A DNA stretch of 64,000 bases from Luzula sylvatica (lineage: Eukaryota; Streptophyta; Magnoliopsida; Poales; Juncaceae). Every line of letters begins with the position of its first letter. Within the stretch, counting starts at the first letter, position 1. The notes under the pieces are model-generated. The model ran no database searches, had not been told where the DNA came from, and saw only the letters and a program-made list of their open reading frames with translations. The DNA is taken from positions 53,735,793 to 53,799,792 of the forward strand of contig OX326961.1 in assembly GCA_946800325.1 (NCBI GenBank). The letters are read 5' to 3'. This document shows positions 46,181 through 58,274 of the stretch, piece by piece. Made by a program: the position numbers and the translations under genes.

Positions 46181-47329
46181 ATATGCGGGGTTTTTTCATA
46201 ATTTTATTTTTTTGGTGGGTAAAAAAAGGAAATTTTGATGGGAAAGCAAAAAAATTTGTGCCCTTTTTGTCGTTCCATATTTTGTTTTGGGGATTTTCCT
46301 TAAATTGAAAATCGTGAGATTAAACGGTTGGGTGGATTTGGGGTTATAAAATTACCGTTTTGCCCTTGGGGTTATAAAATTACCGTTTTGCCCCTGGTAA
46401 TTTTGTACTTATTTTAGGATGGGTGAGGATAATGGGAAAAACTTGGAAAGTAAATTCTGGGATTGTATATATGAAAAATTATGAGATGTTTCCTCACCGT
46501 TTTGGGTGACGATTGTTCGTACTATCATGAATTTTAGTCACATTTTGTATATGAAAGATGCTAATATTATTATCGCACTAGTTATATTTAGTGAAAAAAT
46601 TACTATTGATACTCTTCATGCCGTTTTCATTTTGTCATGCATACTGCATGCTCGTAAATACTGCATAAAAATTTGGCAACCCTTATTTTTGTGAACATGT
46701 CTATATCTATCTCTCTGTGTATATATTTTATCTTTGTGTATAGACTAAAGTTACTCGAGATTATGAGTGTTGTTTTGAATAATATGTTTGCGTTTATTTT
46801 GTTAGTTTCGTTGTGCTAATAAAATGAACTTAGATATTGGGAGATACCTAATTTTTCACACATCCATTCTTAAGATTCTGTGTGGGAAAAAAAATATTAG
46901 TATATTAGATTTTGATTTTGAAGGAAGAAATGTTTCTCTACTTCCAACTGAGTTCCAAGTGAAGATTGGAGGAATAAGTTAGCTTAGGGATAGGCTAAAT
47001 TTAGAATCAATTTTCATTCAATTTATCGTAAAATTTATTGTAAATTCACCTTTTTAAGTAACCTCCACCAGGAAAAAATTGTGTTCATTGCTAGATAGAG
47101 AGGTTCAGATCAAAACAATTATTAATTACTTGAAAAATATAAACTTAGAATATATAGTATATTACTCCCATGATGAATATTTTTGCTGAAGATATAGATT
47201 TATTTTTCTTTACCGGTTGAAGTTGTTTTATGTTAATTTATTTTTGCAAAAAGTGTGAATTGGGATTATATTGTTTGGACACGAGTTTTATGTTTTCTGA
47301 TTTTAGAAGAAATTTCGAAGTTTTTTTTT
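46181..47329. other. 3' flank of the ATRIP gene, containing duplicated segment A
   Basis: 3' UTR and intergenic DNA. 46620-46860 (TTTTGTCATGCATACTGCATGCTC.., ..GAACTTAGATATTGGGAG) is related to 52925-53255 and 58275-58615. A 25-bp tandem repeat, TTGGGGTTATAAAATTACCG, occurs at 46338 and 46368. No gene seen. Confidence 0.45.
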
Positions 47330-47689
47330 GAGAAAAGTCTGTTTTTGGTCCCTAACAAATACCAAAATGTTCAATTTGCCCCCTGACTATTTTTTTTGGT
47401 CATTTTGCCTCCCAAACTTGCAATTTTGTTCAATTTGCCCCCTCCATCCAACATGCCAGTTAAATGACTGTTAAGTTTGCTATTTTATTCATATATTTTA
47501 AACCCGATCCAATAGTATTAACCCAACCCACTAGTCCTAACCCGACCCACATTTAAAACCCTATCTGTTCCTTCTCTCTCTCGCAGGGGGTGCTCTCTCT
47601 ATCTCGCCGAAAAAGAAGAACTCTCTCTGGCAGTGGCGCCTCTCTCTCTCTCCGATCTCTCTCGCCACTCTTTCTCTCTCCAGGTCAGT

Positions 47690-47741
<52 letters not shown>

Positions 47742-47830
47742 CGATTTCTTTCTCGCCGATCTCTCTCTCTCTCCAGGTCAGTGGTGTCTCTCTCTCGTCC
47801 CTCTCTAATTATGGCTAGAACCCTCCTTTC
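47330..47830 (+). repeat. Left terminal inverted repeat of the Pack-MULE
   Basis: Matches 50000-50524 in inverted orientation. It contains the tandem motif CAATTTGCCCCCT and a (CT)n run at 47691-47738. Confidence 0.75.
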
Positions 47831-47879
47831 TTCCCCTTCGATAATAAAGCCATGTCTTCTTCCTTTATCAAACTCCAAT

Positions 47880-48215
47880 TAGTGTAGGGTTTAGGGTTTA
47901 TTTAATCCAATTAGGGCAGTAATTAAACCAGTAATTAAATCCTCTCTCTCGTCCCTCTCTAATTATGCCAATAATTAAACCCTCTCTCTCGTGCTCTTCA
48001 ATTAGGCAAATTTAGGGTTTATTTAATCCAATTAGGCCAATTTAGGGTTTATTTATTTCAATTTAGTGTCAATTTAGGGTTTATTTGATCCAATTAGGCC
48101 AATGTAGGGTTTATTTATTTCAATTTAGTGTCAATTTAGGGTTTATTTAATCCAATTAGGCCAATTTAGGGTTTATTTATTTCAATTTAGTGTCAATTTA
48201 GGGTTTATTAATTTT
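47880..48215 (+). repeat. Tandem AATTTAGGGTTTATTT repeats inside the Pack-MULE
   Basis: About six copies of a unit with CAATTTAGGGTTTATTTAAT, in two alternating versions, giving a period near 63 bp. They contain TAGGGTTTA words that resemble plant telo-box motifs. The other side of the element (49860-49985) has a shorter inverted counterpart. Confidence 0.7.
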
Positions 48216-48237
48216 TAATATTTTAATTATTTTTTCA

Positions 48238-48732
48238 GATTTAAGAAATAATGAAGAAAAACTCCGTGCCAAATCGGCCGCTTCTTGCGATAAGGACAGT
48301 TTCATTTCCCAGCAAATTGCGAAGATGCAAATGCAGTTAGAGAAGATCGAACGTGAGAATCGCGAGATGGAGACGAGTATTCTGTTGCAGAGTTTACTCT
48401 CTGGACGTTGCTCCATCACTGATCTTGTGGATGCGCGAATCGCAGAGCTAAATCAAATAAAAGAAGGCCACCAGATCTTTGATGCGGATAATTTATCAGA
48501 GTGGCTCGACCTATCCGATCGTGTTGATGTGGCATCTCTGCAGGATTTGGATGTATCCAAATATTTAAATCAGTACGAGATAGGCGAATCGAGTAGTTGT
48601 GAGGTGTCATTGCTCGATTGGTCTGATGCATTAGGGGATCGAGATATGATGACGGTTTTCGACCAATGCGGTGATTGCTCGAGCTATGATGAGTTTGATC
48701 AAGAGATTGCAGATCTTCTCGCCTCTTTCTAG
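48238..48732 (+). pseudogene. Captured fragment 1: possible type I (M-gamma-like) MADS-box C-terminal region
   Basis: An open frame that can start at the ATG at 48325 (135 residues) extends upstream in frame to an acceptor-like TTTTTTCAG at about 48237. The N-terminal part, DSFISQQIAKMQMQLEKI followed by ERENREMET, resembles the segment behind the MADS domain of plant type I AGAMOUS-LIKE proteins (usual pattern ESF-RQRIAK..L-K..ENRE-E). No MADS DNA-binding domain is present. The C-terminal part is acidic (DEFDQEIADLL). The identification is tentative; a lineage-specific coding fragment is the alternative. The open frame with no stops hints at recent capture or constraint. Confidence 0.4.
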
Positions 48733-49186
48733 ATTGATTATTACCAATAATTAAGCTTGTAATTGGAAAAATAGTGATTTTAGAATTATTATGAATACTT
48801 GTATAATTCACATGGAATATATTAAATCCACTAATCATCACCATAATGTGTATAAAACAAGAACAATCACCGCATTGATGTAATGAACTTGATTCATTGA
48901 TGTAATACGAAATTACGAGTTTTATAAATTTAGAATTATTATAAATTTTGATGTATTAATGTAATATGAAATTTGTAATGAACTTGATTCATTGATGTAA
49001 TACGAGTTTTATAAATTAACTTCAATTCATTGATGTAATACGAGTTTTGTAATTCACTTCGATTCATTGTAATACGAGTTTTATACCAACTCATAATAAC
49101 TTAAGTTCCGGTACCAATTTCAAAATAAACGTTTAATTCGTTTCAAAATTACAACATTTCAAAATTACGACAAAAATATGCAAAAA

Positions 49187-49492
49187 TCACTCAAAGGACC
49201 CGTCACAGGAGAGAACCGCAAAGTACGCATCAGAGTGGCAGGATTGTGCGGCTTTGCAATTATCGAAGGAGTGTAGAGGGCCATCTGTCGTCATCGCGTG
49301 AGAGTCCCACAATCTCGGTTCGTAGAGAGTGGACGAGACAAGCAATTTGGTATTCGTGGATTGTACCGATTGGAGCATCGTCACGGCAGTTCGATGAGAG
49401 GGGAGTTGCTCGATTAAATTACCGGCATTGCAATCCAAGATTTTCAATTCGCCGGAATGGGTACCGGTACAGATACGAGACGAGTCGCACAC
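49187..49492 (-). pseudogene. Captured fragment 2: WD40 segment resembling DCAF1
   Basis: A 101-residue open stretch on the minus strand, starting right after a stop, reads ICTGTHSGELKILD, then LPSHRTAVTMLQS, LLVSSTLYEPRLWD, and GPLHSFDNCKAAQ. This order (GTHSGE-K-, SH---VT-LQS, LLSSS---V-LWD, GP-HSF-GCKAA) is that of the WD40 region of DCAF1, a substrate receptor of CUL4-DDB1 ubiquitin ligases. Only about two repeats remain and no ATG opens the frame. It lies opposite to fragment 1 inside the Pack-MULE, as expected for independent captures. Confidence 0.6.
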
Positions 49493-49999
49493 TCATTAAA
49501 AATCAACCATTTCCCAGTGACGTACCGCACTTGAGACAACTCTAAGAACTTCATAATCAGTCATTAAATATCAGTACCAAATCAGGCATAATGTGTTATT
49601 TGGTAAATTTCTAATTAATTAGTTAATTAACTTTATTAATTTAGCGATTAGGCATAATGTCATTAAAATACATATTTACTGAATTAGGGTTATTTCTAAA
49701 TTAATTTAGCAATTAAGTACCAAAAAAGGACAAAATCAGTACCATTTCGAGTATACTGAATTAGGGTCATTAAAATACAATTTAGAAATTAAGCACAAAA
49801 TCAGTCCAAAAACTTTAAAATCAGTAAAATACAGTCTAAATTGATTATAAATTTATCAAAAAGGGCAAAAAATTAACAAAAAACCCTAATTTCAACACAA
49901 AAAAAACTAATTTCAGCAAAAAAAAACCCTAATTTAAGCAAAAAAAAACTCTAATTTCAGCACAAAAAAATCCTAATCAAGAGAGAGAGGTCACCTGAG

Positions 50000-50083
50000 A
50001 GAGAGAGCTACAACAAGCGTCACTAGAGAGAGAAAGGTGTCATCGATGGCAGGGAGGCGATGGCTGGAGCGAGAGAGCGAGAG

Positions 50084-50126
<43 letters not shown>

Positions 50127-50524
50127 GCTTCATCTTTTTCGGCGAGAGTGAGTGGCGAGAGAAGCTTTTCCGGCGAGAGAGAGGTAGTTTTGTTCTTTCT
50201 TTGGGCGAGATGAGGAAGAAGAGAAGAAGGACCCTGCCAGAGAACGAATGCAAATTTTGCTTCTTTAGTGGATCGGATTTAAAATTTGGTGTGGGTCGGG
50301 TTACAACTAGTGGGTCGGGTTTAAAATATATGAATAAAATACCATCACTTAACACCCATTTAACTGGGTTATTGGACGGAGGGGGCACATTGAACAAAAT
50401 TAAAAAGTTCGGGGGGCAAATTGAACAAAATTGCAAGTTTGGAGGGCAAAATGACAAAAAAAAACAGTCAGGAGGCAAATTGAACATTTTGGTATTTGTT
50501 AGGGACCAAAAACAAACTTTTCTC
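50000..50524 (-). repeat. Right terminal inverted repeat of the Pack-MULE
   Basis: Inverted partner of 47330-47830, with a (GA)n run at 50092-50120 and the words GGGGGCACATTGAACAAAAT and TTTGTTAGGGACCAAAAAC. Confidence 0.75.
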
Positions 50525-52357
50525 TTTTTTTTTTTTGTTAATTTCTATCTTTCAGTAAAAGTGAATTGTGATTAGATTGTTTTGAAATGAGTTACTTCTT
50601 CTCATTTTAGAAAAAAAATATGAATTATTTCCACGTCTTTTTCTAAACTAGAAGTTACCTCGCTCGATTTTTGAATAGATTTTCTAGTACCACTGTACAC
50701 GGCATCGTCATCGTAAAAAAAAGTATATAAATAAAAATAAATACCATGTGTCATCACTTATTTGACCGCTGGACTGGCGACAATGTTAGTCGATCTATTT
50801 CTTTTCATAAAAAAAGAGGTGGATTTTGTTAAATTAGAAATCAAGAGATTTATATGGCTACGGCAAATAATTTATCAACACGTATTCTTAATTGACCATG
50901 TCACAACTCACAAGAGAGATTTACATTGATCTAATATGATCTTAATCGGAAACAAATTTTTTAATAAATTAAAGTATGATGATTTGATTGAATTTAATTA
51001 ACTTTCAAAAATGCGATGTGTAGTGTTTTTTTTTTTTGCTAAGATTATTAATAGTTGTGCGTTTTTTAATGTAATTATATTGAATATAGTATTATTATTG
51101 AGATAATCCATAAATAATAATCTAAATGAATATTGCAAAAAATATATATCCTGACTTTTTCTTTTATACAATATATATAACTAGCTTTTTCCTCGCGTAA
51201 AAAATATATAATCCATAAAGACTTCGAGTTTGTTATTATTTATTTTTTCCTAATATGTAATTGGATTCTATGTTTTCTTGTCTGATTGTTCACACATAGT
51301 GTTTTAGTGTATTTTTAACCCACTATTTTTTTTTTAATATTGTAAAAAATTCTTTATCTTTTGTAAACTCAAAAAAAAAATCCTCTACCAAACTTTTATT
51401 TCCAAATATTCCCCTATGGATGATATTAAATTTTTTTTTTGACCAAATACCCTTCAATCTTCGTAATTAATTATTAATTTTAAGAAATTAATAACCATTT
51501 CTTAACGTGTAGTGATTTTAAAAAAATGAAATTATTACATAGTGTGTTCATATAATTTTAATATTTTTTTATATTAAAAAAAACTAACATAAGATAATAA
51601 TAAAAAAAATAAACAACAATAAAAAAACACATTAAAAATATATTGTAGAAAAATATCTATTTAAACATCAAGTTTTTTATTTTCGTCATTTTATTTTTGT
51701 AATAGTTTCATGATTTTGTATTTTTTTAAAGGTTTGCAACGGGTTCTTTGAGTATTATGTTCATCTTATTATTATTTTGTGTTAGTTCTTTAGGAAAAAA
51801 ATGTAAAATTTAAATATATACAATGTATGAAATATTAAAATTATATAACATATAACATATAATATTTTTTTTAATTATTACATGCTAAAAAAATTAGGAT
51901 TTTTTTAAAATTAATAATTTTTTTTTTCAATTAGTACATATGTAAATTTAAGAGATTTTTAGAATATCCAAAAATTGAATGAGTTTTTTGAAAAAATTTC
52001 ATATTTAATTGAGACAAATAAATACGAATGAACTTGGTCCACGATGGACCAAGGTTCATGTAATTTTTTGAATTACTTGGTTTATATAGATCATGTTCAA
52101 ATAAAAAACCAAATATTTCAGATCATTTGATCAAGATCATATGGGATATATATCATTGATAAGATAAAATATTAAATTAAATGACTCAACGGGTCAAGTG
52201 AGAAGCAACACCAAAAGACTCACTGAACAAACTACAGAAAAAAAAATACATGAAGAGGTGACGTTGGCTTCATATGGTAATAGTAAATCTCTTAAGTTTA
52301 TACATAAGTATAAATAAAGGGAACGATTAATGCCGCAATTAAGCAACAAAATAACAA
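50525..52357. other. AT-rich intergenic DNA with a reversed Helitron-like end
   Basis: No gene seen. At 51181-51200 the minus strand reads ACGCGAGGAAAAAGCTAG followed by T, and further inside AACAAACTCGAAG. This resembles the end at 20600-20649 (ACAAACTCGAAG, GCGCGAGAAAAAAAGCTAG), so a decayed Helitron-like end in reverse is likely. The rest is AT-rich. Confidence 0.4.
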
Positions 52358-52809
52358 GGATGACGCTATTGCAAGAGCTAACATAACTAAATTGAGAGCG
52401 ATTTTAATTTTTTTTAATCAAATGACCATTATACCCTTATTTATGGTTATTAATATTTATTATACTTATATATTATTATTTATATCTTCCATGAATAATG
52501 CAAAAAAAAAAAATCTAATATTATGAAAAAATCAAATCTAACCAATATATATTAATTTTCATATTTAAATATATATGACACGTTACAATTTTAATTATTT
52601 TTTTATGATGAAAAAAATTAAGAATAAAAATATTTTGTATATATGAAAGATTTTATTTGCATGATTTATGAAAAGTGATAAACTAATAGATAAATGTAAT
52701 AAATATCAATCATCAATTCATCATTATAAGTGGTATAACGGTCATTTGATAAAATAAAATTGAAATCGCTCTCAATTTAGTCATGTTGACTCTTGCAATA
52801 GCGCCACCC
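52358..52809. mobile_element. MITE with about 54-bp terminal inverted repeats, 452 bp
   Basis: The left end GGATGACGCTATTGCAAGAG and the right end, whose reverse complement starts GGGTGGCGCTATTGCAAGAG, match over about 54 bp with few changes. Perfect 8-bp flanks AATAACAA at 52350-52357 and 52810-52817 form the target duplication. The interior is AT-rich and non-coding. Long ends suggest a Mutator-like MITE, while 8 bp also fits hAT. Confidence 0.85.
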
Positions 52810-52924
52810 AATAACAATTGGTCCTGATTATATGTGTATTTATTAGCCCCTATATTACAAATATTGAATATTATTACGGTACTCGTTATTTAGTAAGAGA
52901 ATATTAAATATTAATATTATTATA

Positions 52925-53255
52925 AAGGCTTTCATCCATGCATGCATGCATGCATATTATGTGATATTTGTTCATAATAATTTCATTTTGTCATGCCTAT
53001 CCCAATTCCCACGTTCACAAATATTGTATGAAAAATTTCTAAATCACGTGTGTTACGTCTTTATATAGACCTTTTATCTTACTAAAACATCAATGATTTC
53101 TGAATTATTTAGTTTCGAAATAATATGTTAATATTTTTTTTTCTTTCTTACCTTTTTGTGCGTATGAAATAAACTAAGATATTGGAAGAAATCTAATGTA
53201 TTAGCTATTTTATTGCTAAAGATTTTGGGACAAGTAGGAGATTCACATATTATTT
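52925..53255 (+). repeat. Segment A, copy 2 (like the 3' flank of the ATRIP gene)
   Basis: Shares TAATTTCATTTTGTCATGC, GTTTCGAAATAATATGT, AAATAAACTAAGATATTGGA and AAGATTTTGGGACAAGTAG with 58275-58615 in the same orientation, and more weakly with 46620-46860. It contains four TGCA-type ATGCATGCATGC repeats at its start. Confidence 0.75.
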
Positions 53256-53530
53256 TAATGAGGAGGATCCGGATCCAAGAAGGTGCTTGGAGGAGGAGTT
53301 CTTTGTGGTTTATAGATTGCTAGAGCGGGTACGAAGACCAGAATCCGTAAATATTCGAGTTATTGTGTTTATGTGTGTTCTACAATTGATTAGGGTTTTC
53401 AGAGAATTTCAAAACGAACATTCGGCTGATTGAATTAAGAATTCGAGTTTGATGTAGACAGAGAAATTGTTTGTGATCGTTGAATCTATTCTCAGCAAGT
53501 CATGCAATATATAACACTAGTAAACATTCA
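53256..53530 (-). repeat. Segment B, inverted copy (like the promoter of the 60-kb gene)
   Basis: Reversed, it reads AAGCACCTTCTTGGATCCGG.., GTTTATAAACCACAAAG.. and ACCCTAATCAATTGTAGAAC, which match 57040-57190 and, less closely, 59640-59800. It directly follows segment A copy 2 in opposite orientation. Confidence 0.7.
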
Positions 53531-53671
53531 ATTTCATTTCAGAGAACGGATATTATGAAAATAATTATGTTATTATGTCATTTACTATCTTTTACATATG
53601 GCTTTGTTTAGTTTTGGGGTATTGGAAGGGAATGGAAAAGAAGAGAAGGTAACAAAATTTTCGAGGGTAAA

Positions 53672-56568
53672 ATTTTTATCTTTTTTTTGAAGGAGGTTCG
53701 ACAAATAGTCGATGCCTCGAATATATTTCATCAAGATAAGCGTTACATTTTACAATAGTTTGGAAGGTAGATAGAATTACTTACTTTACTTCTATCCTCT
53801 CAATAATCTTAAATATAAACGCATGAACGTCCTAACCGACTACTCACAGAATTTATACCACGCTATCGTGTCTTGTGTGACTTGATTGGAGACACGAGTT
53901 GAGGATTGTGCTTTATCATTGAAGAGCGCATCGTTACGAGACTTCCATATATTCCAAATCACCGCGAGCCAAGCCGTTTGCCACAACTTGGTGATATGAG
54001 TAGTGGACCAAAATTCAAATGGGTCTGATATCACCGGTGGTGTTCCGTGTATCCTTGAAGTGAGGGAGTTCCAAATTATATTGGAGAAGGAGCAGTCAAA
54101 CAGTAGGTGACGTGTTGTCTCCTCTTCTGTTTTGTATAGGGGACATAATCTGTTGTTGGGCCATCCTCGTAGTTGTAATTTATCGCTCGTAAGAATGCGT
54201 GATTGGATGGCTAGCCATCCAAAGAAGCGAACTTTTAGTGGGGCTTTTGCTTTGAATAACACGTTGTTCCACGAACAGATAACTCCCGGGTTTATGAAAA
54301 AGGAATATATATTTTTGGATTTGATGGTCTGAGAGTGATCGTTGGGACCATCGTTCGGGAGGGAGATGTAAGTGTTGTAAAGAGGCTCCAAGTTGACGAG
54401 GTCTTTGATGAAGAATGAAGATGTTCTTTTTTGTGAGATTGATGTATGGGATAGGTTCGTTGAGTTATATAACTCTAATAGTGTTTCGGACCAAAGGGAG
54501 GAGTGGTCATTATTTGCTTTGTGTATCCATTTCATCAGGAGAGGTTCATTTTGTAATTTTAAGTTAGCTAATCCGAGACCTCCATTAGCTTTTGGCAACG
54601 TGACTTTATTCCAGTTGACCAGACAGTGTCCACCGAGACATTTTTTTGTCACCCTTCCATAGGAACCCTCTCGCTATGGAATTAATTTCTTTGATTACCC
54701 ATTGTGGTAATTTTAGGACTTGCATGAAGTGAACTGGTATTGCATTGAGTACAGAGTTAACCAAAGTTAGTCTTCCACCTGATGAGAGAAGGAGGCCTTT
54801 CCAGGATGAGAGTTTATTTCTCATTTTTTGGATGAGGGGTGCGAAAGCAATTTTTGTTGGCTTTCGAATGGAGAGTGGTATTCCGAGATATGTGATTGGC
54901 AGGGATTTTTTGGAGCATTTTAGAATGTCCGAGAGGACAGAGTGTAATTCCTCAGGTATTGCGATTGGTACAAATGATGTTTTGTCCCAATTTATCTGAA
55001 GTCCGGAGATTTCAGAGAAAATATGTAAAGCGTGTGATATGGTTTTTAGATTCGTTGGCCTAGCCTCTAGGAATAGCACTGTGTCATCAGCATATTGCAT
55101 AGCTTTGGGTGCAATTTTCATTGGGGTTGACAGGATTGGATTTAAAGATTCCAATAAGTTTTGTAGTGCGTCAACTACCAAGTTGAATAATAGTGGGGAT
55201 AGTGGATCTCCTTGTCTTAGTCCTCTTTGATGGTCAAAAGAGAAGCCTCGTTGACCATTGATACGAACTCGTGAGGATGATGAAGAGGTTAAGATTTTGA
55301 TCCATTGAATCCATTTTTTAGGAAAGCCGCGAGTTGATAGGAGTGTATATAAGAAATCCCATGAGACTGTGTCGAAAGCTTTTCGAAAATCTATTTTAAG
55401 CATGATTGATGGTGTCTTTGTTTTATGCAAATGTGAGAGAATTTCTCTTGTTGAAATGAACATTTCAGCTATGGATCTTTTACGGATAAATGTGGCTTGT
55501 TTGTTTGAGATGAGATTTGGAAGGACGGGTTGTAGCCGGTTTGCGAGTATCTTTGAGAGAATTTTTGAGATAGGGGTAATGATGCTAATTGGTCTGAATT
55601 CCGACATATCCAGAGCATTCATTATCTTTTTTATTAGAGAGATATCCGCAAAGTTGATCCTTTTCATTTCTTCACTAGATATTGAGTTGCTGTGAAATGA
55701 AAAACAGACCGAGGATATGTCTGATTGTAATAATGACCAGTAATGTTGAAAGAAATCGGAAGAGAAACCGTCCGGACCCACGGATTTTCCCTTTGCGAGC
55801 GACATTACCGTTAGCTTGATTTCCTCCATCGTGAATGGGTGTGCTAGATGCGAGAGGTCCGCATTAATGGTTTGTGAGTAAATTTTTGGAAGTATGAAGG
55901 AGTAGTGTTGAGAGTATGTGTGATTGGTTGTGCCTAGGAGTTCTTTATAAAATATGGAGAAATGATTAAGGATTAGAGAAGGAGAGGTGATTAATTGGTC
56001 ATCTACTTTAATTGCCGAGATGTTTGATTTGAGCTTTTTGAGAGATGCGATTTTGTGAAAGTAGGTTGTATTGTTGTCACCTAGTTTTAATCATCTGTTG
56101 GTACTTCTTTATTGCCATTTTTCCTCAAGAATCGATGTTAAGTCTGCGATCTTAGTGCGGAGATCGATTCTTAAAATACTTTCGGCTTGTGAGAGGGATC
56201 GAGATTCCTCTGAGATGTCTAGAGAGCGAAGCACTTCTTTTGCAGATGATAGAATAGGGTTAATGTTTTTGAATTTTTCATTAGCCCATTCGCATATGCG
56301 TTTCTTGGAGTTTTTTTATTTTGTGTATGAAGGATTTAACCGGTGTTACAGAAACATGCGGGATCCATATTTGCTCAAGGATTGGGGTGAGGTCCTGACA
56401 TTTTAGCCAGTGATTTTCGAATTTAAATGATCTCTTTTTGCTGACGGATGGTGATTTGATTCGCAGGATTAAAGGTGAGTGGTCTGAGGTAGTCATCGGT
56501 AAATCTTGAAGTGAGAAGTTGAGATTTAGAGAAAGAAAATCATGCTTGGTTTGGAGGGAGAGGAATGA
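53672..56568 (-). mobile_element. Second 5'-truncated LINE (L1 type), minus strand
   Basis: Reverse-strand order is the end of the endonuclease, reverse transcriptase, Cys/His C-terminal domain and A tail (T8 at 53681 on the plus strand). Possible 8-bp target duplication AGGGTAAA at 53664-53671 and 56569-56576. It is related to the LINE at 29.8-42.1 kb but clearly a different copy. The surrounding 53600-53660 and 56815-56890 are purine/pyrimidine-rich inverted relatives, so it may have landed in a small MITE. Confidence 0.8.
53840..56496 (-). pseudogene. LINE ORF 2 remnant (end of endonuclease, reverse transcriptase, zf-RVT)
   Basis: The endonuclease end TTSDHSPLILRI is at 56496-56460. After a damaged linker the 407-residue frame (54606-55829) holds the reverse transcriptase: GPDGFSSDFFQHYW, EFRPISIITPISKILSKIL, KIDFRKAFDTVSW, LRQGDPLSPLLFNLVVDAL and YADDTVLF. 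A frameshift near 54640 leads to the 270-residue frame 53840-54652 with the C-terminal domain (RLCPLYKTEEETTRHLLFDC). ORF 1 and most of the endonuclease are absent. Confidence 0.85.
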
Positions 56569-56576
56569 AGGGTAAA

Positions 56577-57000
56577 TAGAGATGATATATTTTTATATAT
56601 AATATATAATATTTATTTTTAAAATAATATATTAATATTACAAATATTTTTTTTAATTTGTTATAACGTAAATTTTCAATATATAATAATAAATATAAAA
56701 AAAATTCAAATTATTATATTTTTGAAAATAATTAATTTTTTTCTAAACATATTTTTTCATCATCTCTATTTGATGTATTACTTGGGATGTTAATTTATTT
56801 TTCTTTTTCTTCTCCTTCTCTACCCTAAAACCGAACACGGGAATTTATTCCCTTCCCTTTCCTTTCTCTCCTTTATCCCAAACCAATCAAATCATAAATA
56901 TCTATTTTATATTTACATGGGAGTCATTATATTATATTATTTCATGTCAAAATCATGATTGTTATGATTTTATTGGATCTAATTTTATTATTTGTAATAA
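56577..57000. other. AT-rich intergenic DNA
   Basis: Only AT-rich sequence and the pyrimidine-rich TTCCCTTCCCTTTCCTTTC block near 56852. No gene. Confidence 0.35.
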
Positions 57001-57004
57001 AAAT

Positions 57005-57650
57005 CTATTTCTCATAATATCTTTGAAATTCTCTTATAAGTCAACCCTAATCAATTGTAGAACACACACAAACACATTAACTCGAATATTTTCGAATATT
57101 TACGGAATCGGGTTTTCTTACCAGCTTTACCAACCTATATAAACCACAAAGAACCCCTTTTTCAAGCATCTTCTTGGATTCGGATCCTCCTTATTTATTC
57201 TCTCTTCATTAAAAAATAAAATCCCTTATGGTCCACAACAATCCTACCCATTTATAAACTGCCACTTAATTTTTTTATAAGGTGTCATTTTATTGGTCGA
57301 TGAGCCAGGTTCAGCTAATAATTTATTCTCAGAAGTCTCTTTTTCAATTAAATTCTTCATCGGGTTTTTAAACCCGTGGTTGTTTTTGTCAAAAAATCAC
57401 GATTTAATTATGATTTAAATTCAATTAATCAATCAGGTTTTAAAAATTAGGTGATACCAGGTGTTTTTAATCCAGTTTAGATTAATTTTGGAATATTTTC
57501 AAAATTGGATTATTTTTCGGGAAAAAATTTCAAACATGATTACTGACATAAATGCTCCAAATCTTAATCCTCTCAGTATTGTGAACAAAGCTGAGCTCTT
57601 TATTCTCTTTATACAATTGATTCGCTTGAGAATCTTTTTATTTGACATTT
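57005..57650 (+). repeat. Segment B, copy 2: duplicate of the promoter/5' UTR of the 60-kb gene
   Basis: Shares ACCCTAATCAATTG, CGAATATTTACGG, TCTTCTTGGATTCGGATCCTCC, TTATAAACTGCCAC and finally TATTGTGAACAAAGCTGAGCTC with 59570-60010. The gene body does not follow; after 57650 the sequence becomes unrelated AT-rich DNA. Confidence 0.75.
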
Positions 57651-58274
57651 ATTGAAACAAATTTTTAAATAACCATATCACAAAGAGATTAAATGGACCG
57701 GTTTTGATTTCCATTGGAAATTACCTATTTTTCATGGATACGACTGTCGGCTACGAGTAGCATATCCAACACGTATCAAATACGGCAATACGATAATTTT
57801 TCATATAATATAGGACACGATACGGATACCACGATATGTATACGGTCGGTATTTTAATGTATACGGACAACATATAAAATGAGTGAACGAATAAAATAAA
57901 GTATATGATGATTTGATTTGATTGAAGAAATTTTTTTTTTTTTAATTAAGATTGAAGAAAATGTTGAGGTGTAGTGTTTGTTGATAAAAAATTTAGATGT
58001 AATGATTCTTTTAAGCAGTAATATTAAATATAACAATATTATTGTGATAATAATAATTATTATTATTATTATAACAACAACATTTTCTTTTCTACAATTT
58101 CTCTCCTTGAATTTTCGATTAAATTCCGATTGTTTCGCACAACGAGAAAAGGCCACGTCTCCGTTGTTCTGCCTTATGATGGAAATATATGGATTGATGC
58201 GGGACATCAATATTTTGGATTTGATATATTGTGATAATTTTTATGAAGTTTTTTAAGTCATTTTCCTAACATAT

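Larger units (their letters stand above)
47330..50524. mobile_element. Mutator-like element carrying gene fragments (Pack-MULE), 3.2 kb
   Basis: The outer ends are inverted copies: GAGAAAAGTCTGTTTTTGG at 47330 and the reverse complement of GAGAAAAGTTTGTTTTTGG ending at 50524. The similarity extends inward for about 480 bp on each side (GGTCCCTAACAAATACC, CAATTTGCCCCCTG, then CT-rich blocks with (CT)n and CGCCGAAAAAGA). Long inverted ends of this type are usual for MULEs. The flanks are T runs (T9 and T12), compatible with a 9-bp target duplication but not proof of it. There is no transposase. The interior holds at least two fragments that look like captured gene parts, in opposite orientations. 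Confidence 0.75.

Noticed and set aside
47561..47882. Ser/Leu- or Arg/Glu-repeat open frames
   Set aside because: These are translations of the (CT)n tract in the Pack-MULE terminal repeat.
57727..57860. Another copy of the hAT MITE at 20702
   Set aside because: Shares GTATCGGATAC-like words only; ends and target duplication are not recognisable, so it was not listed as an element.
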